Assembly (NCBI GenBank): GCA_022494885.1
Contig: JAGVSM010001389.1
Span: 124,001-188,000, forward strand
Length of the DNA: 64,000 nt
Direction: 5' to 3'
Origin: Micrasema longulum
Lineage: Eukaryota > Arthropoda > Insecta > Trichoptera > Brachycentridae
Below the pieces are notes generated by a model. That model was not told the DNA's origin. It made no database searches and saw only the letters and a list, made by a program, of their open reading frames with translations. Positions 43,286-53,718 of this stretch are shown piece after piece. The position numbers were made by a program, and so were the translations under genes. How positions within the stretch are numbered: the stretch's first letter is position 1; every line of letters begins with the position of its first letter.

Positions 43286-43859
43286 TTAGTTTTGCCAGTT
43301 ACATAAAATAAACCTTGTTTAAAATTAATTCTTATAAGTAAGTATTTAAATAGTTTATTAGAAGTACGTTTCCGTCAAAATGGGTTCATTTTTTTTCAAT
43401 GAAGACTGTTTTGGAAATTTTGTCCTTAAGATTTATCTATTCATTTTTGTATTTTACAAAATATTAAACGTTTATTTTGTATTTATCAATTAAAATTTAT
43501 GACTATACCTTTTTTTACATAATATGAGAATACACGTAGAAAACTCACTACACATATATTTAATTTCTCTCTGTATAATATGCTGTTTATACTGTAGTGG
43601 AACAGATATTTCAAAACTCATTTGGCCGAATGACACAATCCCGCTCTCAGAGTAATAATGCGTAACCTAGAGAAAAGTCCTATCACTATGTTTCATATAA
43701 CGCAAGCGATGTTGGTTTGTTGGTTAGCAACCAATTGGTGGCCATTTTGTTTTATTTGACAACATAAAAATAACGGTTCGATCGGATGCTTTTGTAGCTG
43801 TGCTTGGCTTTCTTTGTAAATAACTTGGATATTTACGTTATAATAAATAAAAATCGACC
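43285..43859. other. AT-rich sequence leading to the THAP fragment
   Basis: No frame of note. 43700-43750 contains GGTTTGTTGGTTAGCAACCA, a small inverted repeat (TTGGTT-AGC-AACCAA), upstream of the ATG at 43860. Confidence 0.4.
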
Positions 43860-43934
43860 ATGGTGAATTGCAGTATGTTTGGTTGCAGCAGTAGGAGCAT
43901 CAAAGGTGTTAAAGGAGTTAGTTTTCACAGATAA
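43860..43934 (+). pseudogene. THAP zinc-finger N-terminal fragment
   Basis: ATG in the context CGACCATGG opens M-V-N-C-S-M-F-G-C-S-S-R, followed by K-G-V-K-G-V-S-F-H-R and then a stop. This is the start of a THAP domain: Cys pair C4/C9, small turn, then the conserved F-H-R that usually leads to F-P. THAP domains bind DNA and occur in host regulators and in P-element-type transposases. The frame ends where a THAP exon normally continues, and no GT donor stands at that point, so this is a broken copy. No following Cys/His pair could be found nearby. Confidence 0.55.
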
Positions 43935-44114
43935 TTGATTCCGAATATTTTCCCATGGTATACATTGATTTTTGGCATTTATTGTCCCAACACGTGTATT
44001 ATGTTGCTTAAAAACTTTCCTTATATCAACATATTTACTTCAGATACTATTTTCTCTCAATTTAGGGGATAAATTTGTGTTTTTTAATAATTAAATTGAT
44101 AAAGTTATCACGCT

Positions 44115-44460
44115 ACTCATTGCATTTAGCCGGCGGTTGGCAAGCTAAATGTCAAGAAAAGCAGTCGACATAGTAATTGTAATTTAATTTTCACTGTTTT
44201 GTATTAGATACTCCTTACTATTTTGCAAATGCAATATATTGTATTATTTTTTATATTAAACGCCGATTTTTTGCCTGCTGTATTTATTTACGAGGGAAAC
44301 AAAAAACAAACCGACACGAGCGTTGACTTAGAGATCACACACGCGTTGACTTATGACTGCGATAACTTAAGCATGTTCATTATTGTTCATTGCGATCGGT
44401 CAAATGCTTAGCATGTTTTTAAGCACGTGGATAGTTATTTGTGATTGAGCTACAGAACTT
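44115..44460 (-). mobile_element. Repeat family A, near complete, minus
   Basis: On the minus strand: TAGCTCAATCACAAATAACT, ATCCACGTGCTTAAAAACAT, GCTAAGCATTTGACCGAT, AACGCTCGTGTCGGTTTGTT, TATTTACGAGG in complement, and the end GCCAACCGCCGGCTAAATGC. Matches 63592-63945 over its whole length. Non-coding. Confidence 0.75.
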
Positions 44461-44461
44461 A

Positions 44462-45786
44462 TATTTTTAAGATGTTTCACCGCTGCATTGGGGTGGCAGC
44501 TTGTGAATTTGATCATCTAAATTGCAAAATTCAATACGAGCTCTTTATTTTTGAACTAAAGCCACGTCACTTTTGATTTCATATCGTACGATGTGAATGA
44601 AATGTTAAATGAGTGAATTTCTACCTGTGGCTTTAGATACTCATCTCGATTTGGCATGAAGGCTTGTTATATTATTTTTGGATGGAGCCACTTCGTACAC
44701 GTTCAATTTGACGAAGTCAACCTGTCTTAATAATGTGAATGAAACACGTGTATATATAATACTGAATAGGTATAATAGTGATCTCTCTTCTCGTTCGTTC
44801 TAGTGCTGAATTGGTTCTGACAGCTCTAACAAGTTGGATTAAAATAAGATTGTAATCATTAGAAAATATCGAATCGATTTCAGTCGTGGCGTTTTATTTT
44901 TAGAAAAAATATACTCCGTACAACTTAAGGTACTGGTGGATTTTTGTAAGCTGGCGCGAGCGCTATACTTACACATACGCATTGTGTAGTATCCGTGAAT
45001 AAGCCCATGGTATGACATCGCACGGCATACGCATTATGAAAATAATATCTATTTTTCTCGCGCTCAGATGCGCATAAGCTCGTGACATATACAACTATTG
45101 CTTTGTTAGTTGCTAATGATATAGTAATGAAATATACACAGGATGCTTCTGCGTTCGTCTGAATTTCGCTGCGATTCTTAATAGTAAAAATATAATAATA
45201 TGTACGAGTATTAAGTTATGGATTAAAAACACTGGTTTATAAATATGTAGGTATTTCATTAAATCAAATAATGAATCGGTCGATTATGTAGTGATGGCGC
45301 TTTCGCAAAACTTACACAAAAACATTTTTTATAAATACAGAATACTGATTTTAAAAATCTTGATGTTATATTTAATGTTTTTAAAAATCACTTAAGAAAA
45401 TGTCATATATTTACTTATTTTTAAACAAGCATGTTTTTTCTTTAATATTTTGTGTTGATTATAAAAATAATTAATACAGTGTAATTAAAATGCACAGTAA
45501 AAATTATATCGGAAAAAATATTTACACACACTTATTAATAAACAATAAATCTTGTTATTTATATACTTAAAACAATCTACAAAACTTCGCAATCAAGTTC
45601 TAGAGTAATCGACTGTAAAAATAACTTTTTTTCAGATTTAAATTGCCCCTTCTTCTTTAAAAGATCATAATAAGTAAAATGCAACATTTAAAAAAATAAT
45701 TTGTAAAATACAAAATAATGAAACAAAGTATTTTAGTAAATGAATATTACATTTTCTTAACCCATTGTATTTTTTTTCATTTACAG
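44462..45786. other. Intronic sequence without recognised repeat
   Basis: About 1.3 kb with mixed composition. 44660-45180 is less AT-rich than its surroundings (GCGCGAGCGCTATACTTACA, TCTTCTCGTTCGTTCTAGTG). No exon-like open frame bounded by splice signals was found. It ends in a T-rich tract before TTTACAG at 45786. Confidence 0.4.
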
Positions 45787-45815
45787 CTCCCTCTAATCCA
45801 ACACCAAATTCTTAA
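45787..45815 (+). CDS. Candidate alternative terminal exon 1 (in phase with 25840)
   Basis: Preceded by TTTTTTTTCATTTACAG. If joined to the donor at 25840 (phase 1) it reads A-P-S-N-P-T-P-N-S and stops with TAA. The fit of phase and acceptor makes a short alternative C-terminus possible, but with so few codons chance is a real alternative. Confidence 0.25.
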
Positions 45816-46051
45816 AAAAGATAGCACATTTGGTTAAAATTTAAAACTATTTTTTTTTAAATCAACCTCCTATAGATTTTATTTCTGAACGCGCTAGCTT
45901 ATGTTAAGTTATAGTTTAAAAATTTATAGTTATCACCCGTGTTTTAACGTGTCCATCGCGTTTGCCAGCTGTCTAAAAAAGTGCATTTTATTGACATTTA
46001 GTTTTAGTTTTATTAGTACTTTTTCGCTGCTGGTAAACCACGTAAAAAAAC

Positions 46052-46372
46052 ACGGGACCGGGACACAACGCGTGATTATTATAATCACGTGTTTACGCGG
46101 CTCCGGGATACAAAGCACAAAAAAAGGAGTGAGACCCTGTATATGTGTGAACATTGCAATGTGGCTTTCCATAAAGGCCAATGTTGGCTGTATAACTATC
46201 AAACAAAAATGACTTATGAAATTGTTTGAAATAAATAAACAAGTTTCAATTGATTTAATTCAGTATTTTTATAATTATGACACTTTTCAGAAACCATTCA
46301 CAAAGCATGAAATTTCACAAAAATGGGCCGGGCACAGGGTAAATTCTATGTGTATTCGGCCGGTACGATACA
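46052..46372 (+). mobile_element. piggyBac-like 3' end, second copy
   Basis: Same order as 3370-3690: GGGACACAACGCGTGATTAT, GGCTCCGGGATACAAAGCAC, GAGACCCTGTATATGTGTGA, ACATTGCAATGTGGCTTTCC, CACAAAGCATGAAATTTCAC, GGCACAGGGTAAATTCTATG. It ends at CGGCCGGTAC without the TTAA. Frameshifted and truncated. Confidence 0.65.
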
Positions 46373-46502
46373 GAATTTGTGTATTTTTTAATGGTCATAA
46401 AAATAAATTAAACTCACATCTAAATATTTTTTTCTGAGTTTTTTGTATCTTCGAAATTTCGCTCTTTTATTTACTCTTACTATATTTTTTCTTTATCCAT
46501 AG

Positions 46503-46555
46503 GTTCTCCACAAGGTATCTCTAGTCCTCAAGTTCGGGCCAATTCGGAGCTTTGA
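46503..46555 (+). CDS. Candidate alternative terminal exon 2 (in phase with 25840)
   Basis: Follows TTTTTTCTTTATCCATAG. Joined to phase 1 of the 25797-25840 exon it reads G-S-P-Q-G-I-S-S-P-Q-V-R-A-N-S-E-L and stops with TGA, a Ser/Pro-rich tail. It lies only 72 bp before the main kinase-linker exon, so it could also be part of a retained intron. No donor-bounded alternative was seen. Confidence 0.3.
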
Positions 46556-46626
46556 ATTAAACGCAGATATTTCTTAATGGCTTTGATTATATAGCCATCT
46601 CTTTCAATGTTTTGTTTTTGTTTCAG

Positions 46627-46717
46627 AGTTGGAGCCCTCTTTCGTTCATCGTGACGTCACTATCAAAAGAGGACAAGATGCTGAAGAGTTCTACGAGCTT
46701 CTCACGGAAATTGGAAG
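46627..46717 (+). CDS. Strn-Mlck: Strn-Mlck-like kinase gene: exon leading into the kinase domain
   Basis: A 91-nt exon between TTTGTTTCAG and the donor GTTTGC. It enters in phase 1 (two bases complete a Glu codon begun at 25840) and reads L-E-P-S-F-V-H-R-D-V-T-I-K-R, then G-Q-D-A-E-E-F-Y-E-L-L-T-E-I-G-R/S, leaving in phase 2. The order acidic linker, V-T-I-x-x-x-x-x-x-x-x-F-Y-x-x-x-E-x-I-G is that of the start of myosin light chain kinases, where G-R/S-G-x-F-G of the ATP loop follows. So the ATP loop and catalytic loop should be in exons beyond 64000. Expected protein: a Ca2+/calmodulin-regulated kinase of muscle. Other titin-like or DAPK-type kinases are possible. Confidence 0.6.
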
Positions 46718-46761
46718 GTTTGCTTATTTTCCATTACTTTGTTTTTATCATCCCCCGCATC

Positions 46762-46937
46762 GGCGGCCTCCGTGGTGTAGGGGTTAAGACGCTTGACTCA
46801 CGCACGGAAGGTTCCGGGTTCGATTCCCGGTGAGAACACAAAAATTAAAAATTGGATTTTTCTCAAGCCTGGGTGCTCTGCGATGTATTTCACCACTGCA
46901 ATTAGGCCTCCTGGCCTGTTGTGGTGCAAAAAAAAAT
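46762..46937 (+). repeat. SINE family 2 (tRNA-derived), plus copy
   Basis: Head GCCTCCGTGGTGTAGGGGTT with perfect B box GGTTCGATTCC, body CTCAAGCCTGGGTGCTCTG, and the end CTGGCCTGTTGTGGTGC followed by poly-A. Nearly identical to the complement of 3032-3206, so this family moved fairly recently. It lies 45 bp behind the kinase exon. Confidence 0.85.
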
Positions 46938-47315
46938 GTAAATAATATCGGACAAAGTAAGAAGTGTGAAATAAACTGCCTTAAACCTATATTTTCTAAA
47001 CATCAACCGATATCGGTATCTTAGAAATTGTAAGGTGAGTGAAATGAAGTGTTCCGCATCAGAACCAAGAAGGAAAAACTTTAAAGAGAGTAGGATCTTT
47101 TCAATACAGTTCACAGTGTCTTCTACAGTACAGAAGTGTACAGAACTTCAGTAATGAGCCGATCAAACAATGATAATTCATTGATTGATTTGGTGTTTAT
47201 TTTGTAGAACTCCATATTTAAACTTATAATATTAGAAATCAAACAGTGATTTGAGTCTACTGAACACTGTATTTTATTTTTACAAATATAAAAAATATAA
47301 AAACGAAAATTTCGT

Positions 47316-47349
47316 GACAATTGTTTCGCCTTGTTAGGGCATTTTCAAA
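47316..47349 (-). ncRNA. TGAA-hairpin-GAAAC motif
   Basis: In reverse complement: TTTGAAAATGCCCTAACAAG, then GCGAAACAATTGTC. GCC-CTAACAA-GGC forms the hairpin. The same design as 31601-31632 and (diverged) 62660-62695. See the hammerhead-like finding. Confidence 0.35.
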
Positions 47350-47765
47350 CGAATGTGAAGATCAGATGGATTGTAGTAAAAAAATATTAAATTAATTCTT
47401 ATTTTTTCGTATTGAATATTCGATTTTATTTTATAGACAGTTGAAGATAACTTTGTTAACTTCCCATTGTAATCGAGGCTTAGAACTCCATTGTGAACGG
47501 CTGATTTTGCCTCCTGCGACAAGATTGATTTCATCCGTTTATCCTGTTCCCAGCACTGACACTCCTGTCAATATATGTTTTATATTTTTGTCCCTTGTAA
47601 ACATACTTCCCAAATACACAAATTCCTCTTTCTGTTTGAGTATATTTTAGGATCTCACATTTTGACATACTAAACTTGATCTCCTTTCTTAATCGCCTTT
47701 TCAAATCTTTTCAATTGTTTGTTTATGCTACATAATACCTACAGTGATGTTTAAATGTCTGTAAA

Positions 47766-47781
47766 CCCCCCCCCCCCCCCC
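47766..47781 (+). repeat. Poly-C run (16 nt)
   Basis: Sixteen uninterrupted C residues, striking in such an AT-rich window. Confidence 0.95.
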
Positions 47782-47814
47782 TTAAATAAAAAAACAGTGA
47801 CCTGCGGTAATTAA

Positions 47815-48427
47815 TACATATATATATATTTATTAATTTAGGAGATTATATTTATTTAACTTTTTGTAAATAATGTTATTTGTACATTGGCGGGCTTATT
47901 GCCAAATAGCAATTTCTTCCAACCAACAAATAAAATAAATGTTCTATTTTTATAATTCAAGTTACAGAACATATTCAATAGAAAAAAATATTAAAAAGCT
48001 AAAGATATATAAAAATATAAATAAACGTATTTGTTTATAAATTACATTAAATCAAAACTATTACTCAATGGGAAAAAGGAAAAAAGAGGAAAAGGGAAAG
48101 GAGGAGAGATTGAGGAAGAGAAAGGAGATGTTTCTTCAGACGTGATTTAATCAGAGATAATGTAGTAACTTCTTTGATGGTGGATGGGATATGATTCCAC
48201 AGTCGAGCCGCATGGACACTATATGAGTTAGAGAAGAAAGAGGAATTGTGGATGGGTATTAAGAGAGTGCCTTGAGAATTAGAACGAAGAGGTAAACCAT
48301 GAGCTGATAAGCGTTGAAATTTTTCACGCAGGTATATAGGAGCGTTAGGACTATGAAGTACATTGAACAGAAGGGAGAGGGAGTGATAGTCTCTCCGCTG
48401 TCTAATTTTGAGCCATTTCAGTTGCAT
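47815..48427 (-). mobile_element. Non-LTR retrotransposon 3' end (lineage 5)
   Basis: Minus-strand coding tail, 120 codons: L-K-W-L-K-I-R-Q-R-R, L-L-F-N-V-L-H-S-P-N-A-P-I-Y-L, L-W-N-H-I-P-S-T-I-K-E. It has the same layout as the C-termini at 4880 and 42600 (LHWLxIxxRR...LLxxxLxxPxxPxYL...LWNxxP). The 3' UTR includes TTGCTATTTGGCAATAAGCC. 5'-truncated. Confidence 0.7.
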
Positions 48428-48691
48428 ACAATAATCAGAAATGTGGTCATATTTCCGAAGGCCAAAAATGTATGTAAATTATACAATATACCACAAGAAT
48501 ATTCGTTTCCATATTGTAAAACTACTCACCCTAATGCATCCTTAACTGAGTCCCTAAATCAATATTGTCAAAACAATCCACTTGACAATCAATAATTATA
48601 CCATTAGTACTAATGAGGCTGTACAGATCCCAAATTTTAACGCATTTCAACAAACTAAGGTTTAATGAGTAGATGGCGGGTTATTCCCTTT

Positions 48692-48692
48692 A

Positions 48693-48724
<32 letters not shown>

Positions 48725-48760
48725 TAAAGGGAAATATATATATATATTTATACTTTTACA
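48692..48760. repeat. (AT)n microsatellite inside a palindrome
   Basis: CCCTTTAATATATATA...TATATTAAAGGG with long AT alternation on both sides. Preceded by the SINE family 3 tail GCGGGTTATTCCCTTT. Confidence 0.85.
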
Positions 48761-49012
48761 ATTAGTGTATCCTTTTTTTATACAGAATAATGTTCCCTCA
48801 CTGGAGTGTTCCGTGTCGAAGGAAACATTTTACAATTAGTGCAACATGACTTAAATTAGTTATTTAACAAAGTTAATATAATAAAAACGCAATTAATCTA
48901 ATTAACCTAATTATCGTTAGCATAATAAGCAATACAAACTAAAATAATCATAAAAAACACAACCAATTTATATAGACCTGTAGGCCAAATTTCATAAACA
49001 GTTGACAAATTT

Positions 49013-49210
49013 TTACTTATTTGGCTCGATCCACTCATCGATCCGTGCGCAACCCACCTCCACTATCCATTTCTTACTGGCAATTTTATATTGTGAGTAC
49101 TTACTAATTGTCCTTAAGGAAAATGGAAGTAGATTGTACACTTTAACCGAATTGTAGGTCAATCCTCTTTGACCGAAGGTTGTATTAATTTTTAATTGTT
49201 TTTGCAGCAT
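49013..49210 (-). pseudogene. Non-LTR ORF2 C-terminal remnant
   Basis: Minus-strand N-T-T-F-G-Q-R-G-L-T-Y-N-S-V-K-V-Y-N-L-L-P parallels the T-F-A-Q-R-x-x-x-F-x-x-P-x-x-x-N tails of the other non-LTR remnants. Short and isolated. Confidence 0.45.
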
Positions 49211-49724
49211 CAGGGTGGAGTATTAAGTAACTCTTGTATTTGTGAAAGGAGTTATGGAAGGTTATGTATTGTTATTTCTTTGAAATAAATCAGTAGTGTC
49301 ATCAAAAATAGGGGTTTGCAGACAGGTCCTAGGTATATATATTATTTCCAACCCAAATGGAGGCCGATTGATTGTTTGCAAAGGTGTTGATTCATGTTTC
49401 CACGTTACTGAAAAATCGCAGATTTAAAATCAAATTAGTCTTTATGTCACTAGTCTCCCAGGTCCGAGAATATACCCAATATTGTGTACGCAGACCCCCG
49501 TAATAATGTAAAGATAAAACAATAAAAAACACTGGCTGTTGGCAGAATTCCTAAATTCTTTTTACTAATGCCAACCGTCTTTTAAGACGAGTTTCTGTCT
49601 ACAATTCTCGTAATCAATGCATCTATGTGTTTACTGTATGATGTATTTCATATAGTTAATGCATTTGATTAGATATTTATTCACAATATTTTTATTTTGT
49701 CCAAATGTTTGCAGACAAAATGTC

Positions 49725-49797
49725 TAGCATGCCGGGAATCGAATCCGAGACCTCTTGTATGGTAGGCAAACGCGCTTACCATTACACGACGAGGCTG
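49725..49797 (-). repeat. SINE family 1 head fragment
   Basis: Minus strand: GCCTCGTCGTGTAATGGTAA, GCGCGTTTGCCTACCATACA, AGAGGTCTCGGATTCGATTC. Bordered on the left by a family B end (CAATATTTTTATTTTGTCCA at 49686). Confidence 0.7.
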
Positions 49798-50117
49798 ACT
49801 AAAACACACTAAACGTCTAAAAACATGGCTACCCGGAAGCCGGAAATCTAGCAACACGTAGTAACGCTATATTTGATATGTTATTGTGCACCTGAACCTA
49901 TTGTTTCAAAGTAAATAGTTCATTTTAGCTAGATTTCACACACGCTTTATAGCTACGAGTTTATGGGCAGTTAGATTTTAGCCATTTATTTACGGTCAAA
50001 ATGAAAACCTATGGAATCTCTAAGCCTCGCCCGGGTCTGATCGGAACGAAGTATACTATTCTGGGCTTAGGTTATGATGGGAAGATAAAGACGTCATACC
50101 TTCACCTTGACGGTATA

Positions 50118-50355
50118 GTTGAAGATAAATTCTCTCTAGCGATTACGAAGATACACTACAGACCCCCCACCTTCAAGTTTTGAGTAGGTACATCGTTATG
50201 AAACAAGGGGAAGCGTACGTCACGGTACACATATCTACGCACCGAAATGACATAGCTTTAGTACGACGTCATAGTTGAAGATAAAAGTCTCCCGACCGAC
50301 TACTAAGATACACTACCGATCCCCCCACCATCAAGTTTTGATGTAAGTACATCGG
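50118..50355 (+). repeat. Two-copy direct repeat, ~80-bp units 155 bp apart
   Basis: AGTTGAAGATAAA, ATTACGAAGATACACTAC or CTACTAAGATACACTACC, CCCCCCACC, TCAAGTTTTGA and GTACATCG occur twice in order (about 50118-50196 and 50273-50356). Just upstream is a GC-richer frame opening at 50001 (M-K-T-Y-G-I-S-K-P-R-P-G) of 60 codons without known domain. Confidence 0.6.
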
Positions 50356-50359
50356 ATTA

Positions 50360-51600
50360 TACCGACGGGTCTAGAACCCCTTGATACGTTTATCTACGCA
50401 TAAAAACTGTCAAAAATTTTGTTCCACCGAGCAATTTTTCCTTTAATTAAGATTAACTTAAATTTTTTATCGTTTTGAGGCTGGTATTTTTTTTCTTAAA
50501 AGCCTAATCAAAATATAAGAGAGAAATAAGTAAATTTTGAGTTCGAATTAAATTCTGACATAACTGTCAGTTTCCGAAACGAGTAGCTAGATGCGAAAAA
50601 TAATGTCGCTAGATTTTGGTCTATTCACATAATATAAGTATCTAGGCGTAAGAAAGTTGCCACTGTAAAAATAATTAGTTATTATATTTTTTCCCTCTGT
50701 TTTTCTATCTTTCGGAGTGAACGTATCGAGACGTTAAAGGAGCTTTGTAGTCGCTCGGTAGATAAATACTCACGATATAAAGCATATCGTCTTGGCAAGT
50801 GTGAAAAGTCTTTTAAAAATCATATTCAAGCGAGCATTTTTTTACTTTAATGAGGATTTATTGAAGTTTATAATCGCTTTGAAGTGGGCACTTTCTATCA
50901 CAGAAGCCTATTTAAAATGTAAATAAGATCTATTTTAAATGTCAATGAAGTAAGGAAGGCGGACTAATTTTTGCCGTCATTCATTGGTTCGTTTCGATCA
51001 TATGATGCTGATATGTATAAAGGTAAGTAGAACAAACTGAGGTAAGATACAGATAGTATAGAAGTTAAGTATACCGTCTCGATATACACCTACAGATGAA
51101 TATAGCGTTTATAATTGAGGCCCAGGACGAGTGTTTTCTACTCAATGGCTACTCTCAGGAAAAAATCTCAAAAAAATTAAATTAAGTTAAGAATAATCCG
51201 CCTCGTAGCAACGAGACTTATGTGCGTAACAGGTATAAAATTAAAATTAAAGAGTTTTATGGTATTATATTTGTTTCAGCCCTGATTATGGAACAGGAAC
51301 CTGTTTTGCCGTCTGATTATTTGAAACATTGTAGCTTGGCCTTTCATTGTTCTTGCTTTTTAATTCAGATCTTGTTAAATGGAAATGTGCAACTCAGATC
51401 CGCTTACTGCGCGATAATGGCCGATTAATGTTAAAAATAGACCTAAAACGCAGCGGGAGATATTCGGCAGTCCAAACCGAATAATATTTAGTACCTGACG
51501 AACTTCCGAAGTTTATTAGGTATCTTTTTAATTTCACAATATACTAGCACCAACTAATTAATCACGTAAGGTACCAACCATTTTTTAGCTAGGCAATTAG
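50360..51600. other. Intronic sequence without recognised feature
   Basis: Mixed AT-rich DNA. 51120-51220 carries a SINE-like scrap (CGCCTCGTAGCAACGAGACT). No gene supported. Confidence 0.4.
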
Positions 51601-51601
51601 T

Positions 51602-51953
51602 GAATGAGGAAGTTCGGTGGTTTAAAAATTATTTTTTTTTTGTCTAATTTTTATGTATCGTATTTTCAGCGCTTTGATTTTTTAAAGTTTTGTATTTTTG
51701 AAATACATTCGCGTGTAACGTCTCAACTTCTCTTCCGCTTCTTCGGCGGTAAGGAAACCGGAAATTTTCCACAACTCTCTTATCATTGATTGATTCATAT
51801 GAACGTCGTTTAAACTAGTTCTTTTCTGTTAAAACATGTTTTTGATTTTTTTTCTTGCATTTTCAAGAACGTATAACTTAATGCTCTATTTTTTACCGCG
51901 CGTAAGAAAATATTTTTTTGTATCCAATTTCTCGTAGGGTTGAAGTTCCTTAT
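51602..51953 (+). mobile_element. MITE family D, near full length
   Basis: Ends AATGAGGAAGTTCGGTGG and GGTTGAAGTTCCTTATT. Interior GTGTAACGTC, AACCGGAAATTTTCC, TTGATTCATATGAACGTC, TTTTACCGCGCGTAAGAAA. About 350 bp, shorter than the 23.9-kb copy. Confidence 0.75.
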
Positions 51954-52127
51954 TGACTATGCCAAATGCCATGACTTCCATATTCCCTTCTCAAAAATGA
52001 TTTTCCCCTTTTTTGCAATATATTTCCATCCTTATGACTCCCTAGGGAGGGATCCAGCCTTGTCTTACTCAAAATAGTATTTAATATATTTGGGTTAGTC
52101 ATAAGAACGAAACAAAACAAAAATGAT

Positions 52128-52200
52128 CAATATACGCTGCGATTTGTGTACCAATGCAGTACCCTATGCACCATTAGGTGCAGAAAGGGAATGATGAGGA
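52128..52200 (+). repeat. SINE family 1 tail
   Basis: GATCAATATACGCTGCGATT, GTGTACCAATGCAGTACCCT, GCACCATTAGGTGCAGAAAG and GGAATGATGA. The adjacent 51985-52085 is a family B end. Confidence 0.7.
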
Positions 52201-52754
52201 ATTTTATTTAAATGTCCAAAAGGTTTGAAAGCTTAAAAATGTTATTTGTCAAAATTAAAATTTATGACGTTTATCCTTTTTATCCTGTACCTTTCATATA
52301 CATATGCGTATAATAAATATATACAATTTTAAAGAATAAATACAACGCAATACGCTTTTTCTGTTTTTCTTTTTTGAAACACCTAATCGTCAATTGTTTT
52401 TAGACGTAAGTAACGCCCCTAAGCTGCAAATAAGTTTATCGAGTAGGCGTTTGATTGGAACTGTGGGGCCGCGGAAACTGTAAATTCTCGCAAATCCAAC
52501 ATTACCAATTGATATTTTGATTTTATCAATTCGGATTATAATTCTACGTTCACACTCGCGTCTTAAAAACGGACGGATCTCTCTGGCGACAGTCCAAATA
52601 ATTCAAACAATTTCGTTGAAGGTTACACAAATATAAAGTTTTTTTCAACACATTCGCCCTTTTCGCGTCTCCATTGTCATACAATACATAATGTCGCCAT
52701 TGCAGGAGACGCTGCGAGACATTGCATAAATTTGTTTATTCTTAATGATTATAT

Positions 52755-52929
52755 GGTGCACGGTGCACGCTGTGCTGTGCACGGTGCACGCTGTGCTGTG
52801 CACGCGCGGTGATGCGTGCTGTTCAGAGGTGATATTCCAAACGCTCTCGGGCCGGAGAAAACACTTTTTTCTAGCGTATTTACATACAAAATACGCGAGA
52901 AAAAAGTGTTTTCTACGGTCCCGAGAGCG
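52755..52929. repeat. GTGCAC tandem repeat followed by a 40-bp-arm hairpin
   Basis: 52761-52802 is two exact copies of a 21-nt unit that starts CGGTGCACGCTGTGCTGTGC, with a partial copy before. 52842-52880 and 52890-52929 then form an inverted pair (CGCTCTCGGG...GAAAACACTTTTTTCT) with a 9-nt spacer. A relative of the left part without the expansion is at 56688-56790. Confidence 0.8.
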
Positions 52930-53444
52930 GTTCAGAATAGCACCGCAGGGCCTGATCACGATAGGAAGTTAACAGAGTTACCCTCAATAGGTGCGAAGGT
53001 TTTCACGGTCACTGTTATTATTATGTTTCTTACTAAGTGACTCAGTTCACCATGAAGATGGCTCCTGCAATGGTAGCCGAAACATCGGAACAAATCCAAC
53101 ACACACGGTATCACCCAAAAAAGAAACATTATGAGAGTTACCTTCAGTTGGAAATGAAGTAAAATTGAATTTTCTGCTCGAAAATATGGATATATTTGTT
53201 TGACATATTACAACAGAGATTAAAAGATTTTTAGAGAAGATAATAAGTCTAGGCATCTACAGGGCTTAAGACCTGACATTGGCTAGTTTTTTTTTTTTTT
53301 GTTTTTTTTTACAATTTACATAAGAGGTAAAAGAGAATATTAAAAAAATAAAGGATAGCAATGAAATACATATTAATAGTAAAAATAGTGAACAAAAAAA
53401 TCCCACAAGACATGGCCTGTTCGTCTTTTTTTCGTTCGTCGTTT

Positions 53445-53700
53445 CATCGGTGAAGAATTCACTTCCCTCATTTCTCAATCCAATGAAGTACATAATATGT
53501 ACTTCTTAATTAATTTCTTTCAGCACAAAGATGCTAAGGCTACCATATTACAGAGAGGTCCTTCGAGCAGCTTTTCTCGTTTGATAATGAGCAAATTTTC
53601 CGTGTATGTGGGCACCACCAAGGAGACTTATGTCCTCAGATTCGGTATGCGGTATGTGGTGGACAAGCTGTCGATGTTTGCGAAGTTATGAATTTTTCAG
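53445..53700 (+). repeat. Dispersed repeat shared with 19700-19915
   Basis: Same ordered words as the 19.7-kb copy (GTGAAGAATTCACTTC, CAATCCAATGAAGTACATA, TTCTTTCAGCACAAA, CAAGGAGACTTA). The ORF of 64 codons here has no domain. Confidence 0.5.
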
Positions 53701-53718
53701 GCGTTTATCTGGTAGATC

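Noticed and set aside
48065..48427. 120-codon minus ORF as a host gene
   Set aside because: Its layout matches the C-termini of the non-LTR remnants at 4.9 and 42.6 kb, and a LINE-type 3' UTR follows.
53497..53697. Next kinase exon (TTTCAG acceptor at 53521)
   Set aside because: The sequence is repeated at 19.7 kb and its translation has no glycine loop or other kinase motif.
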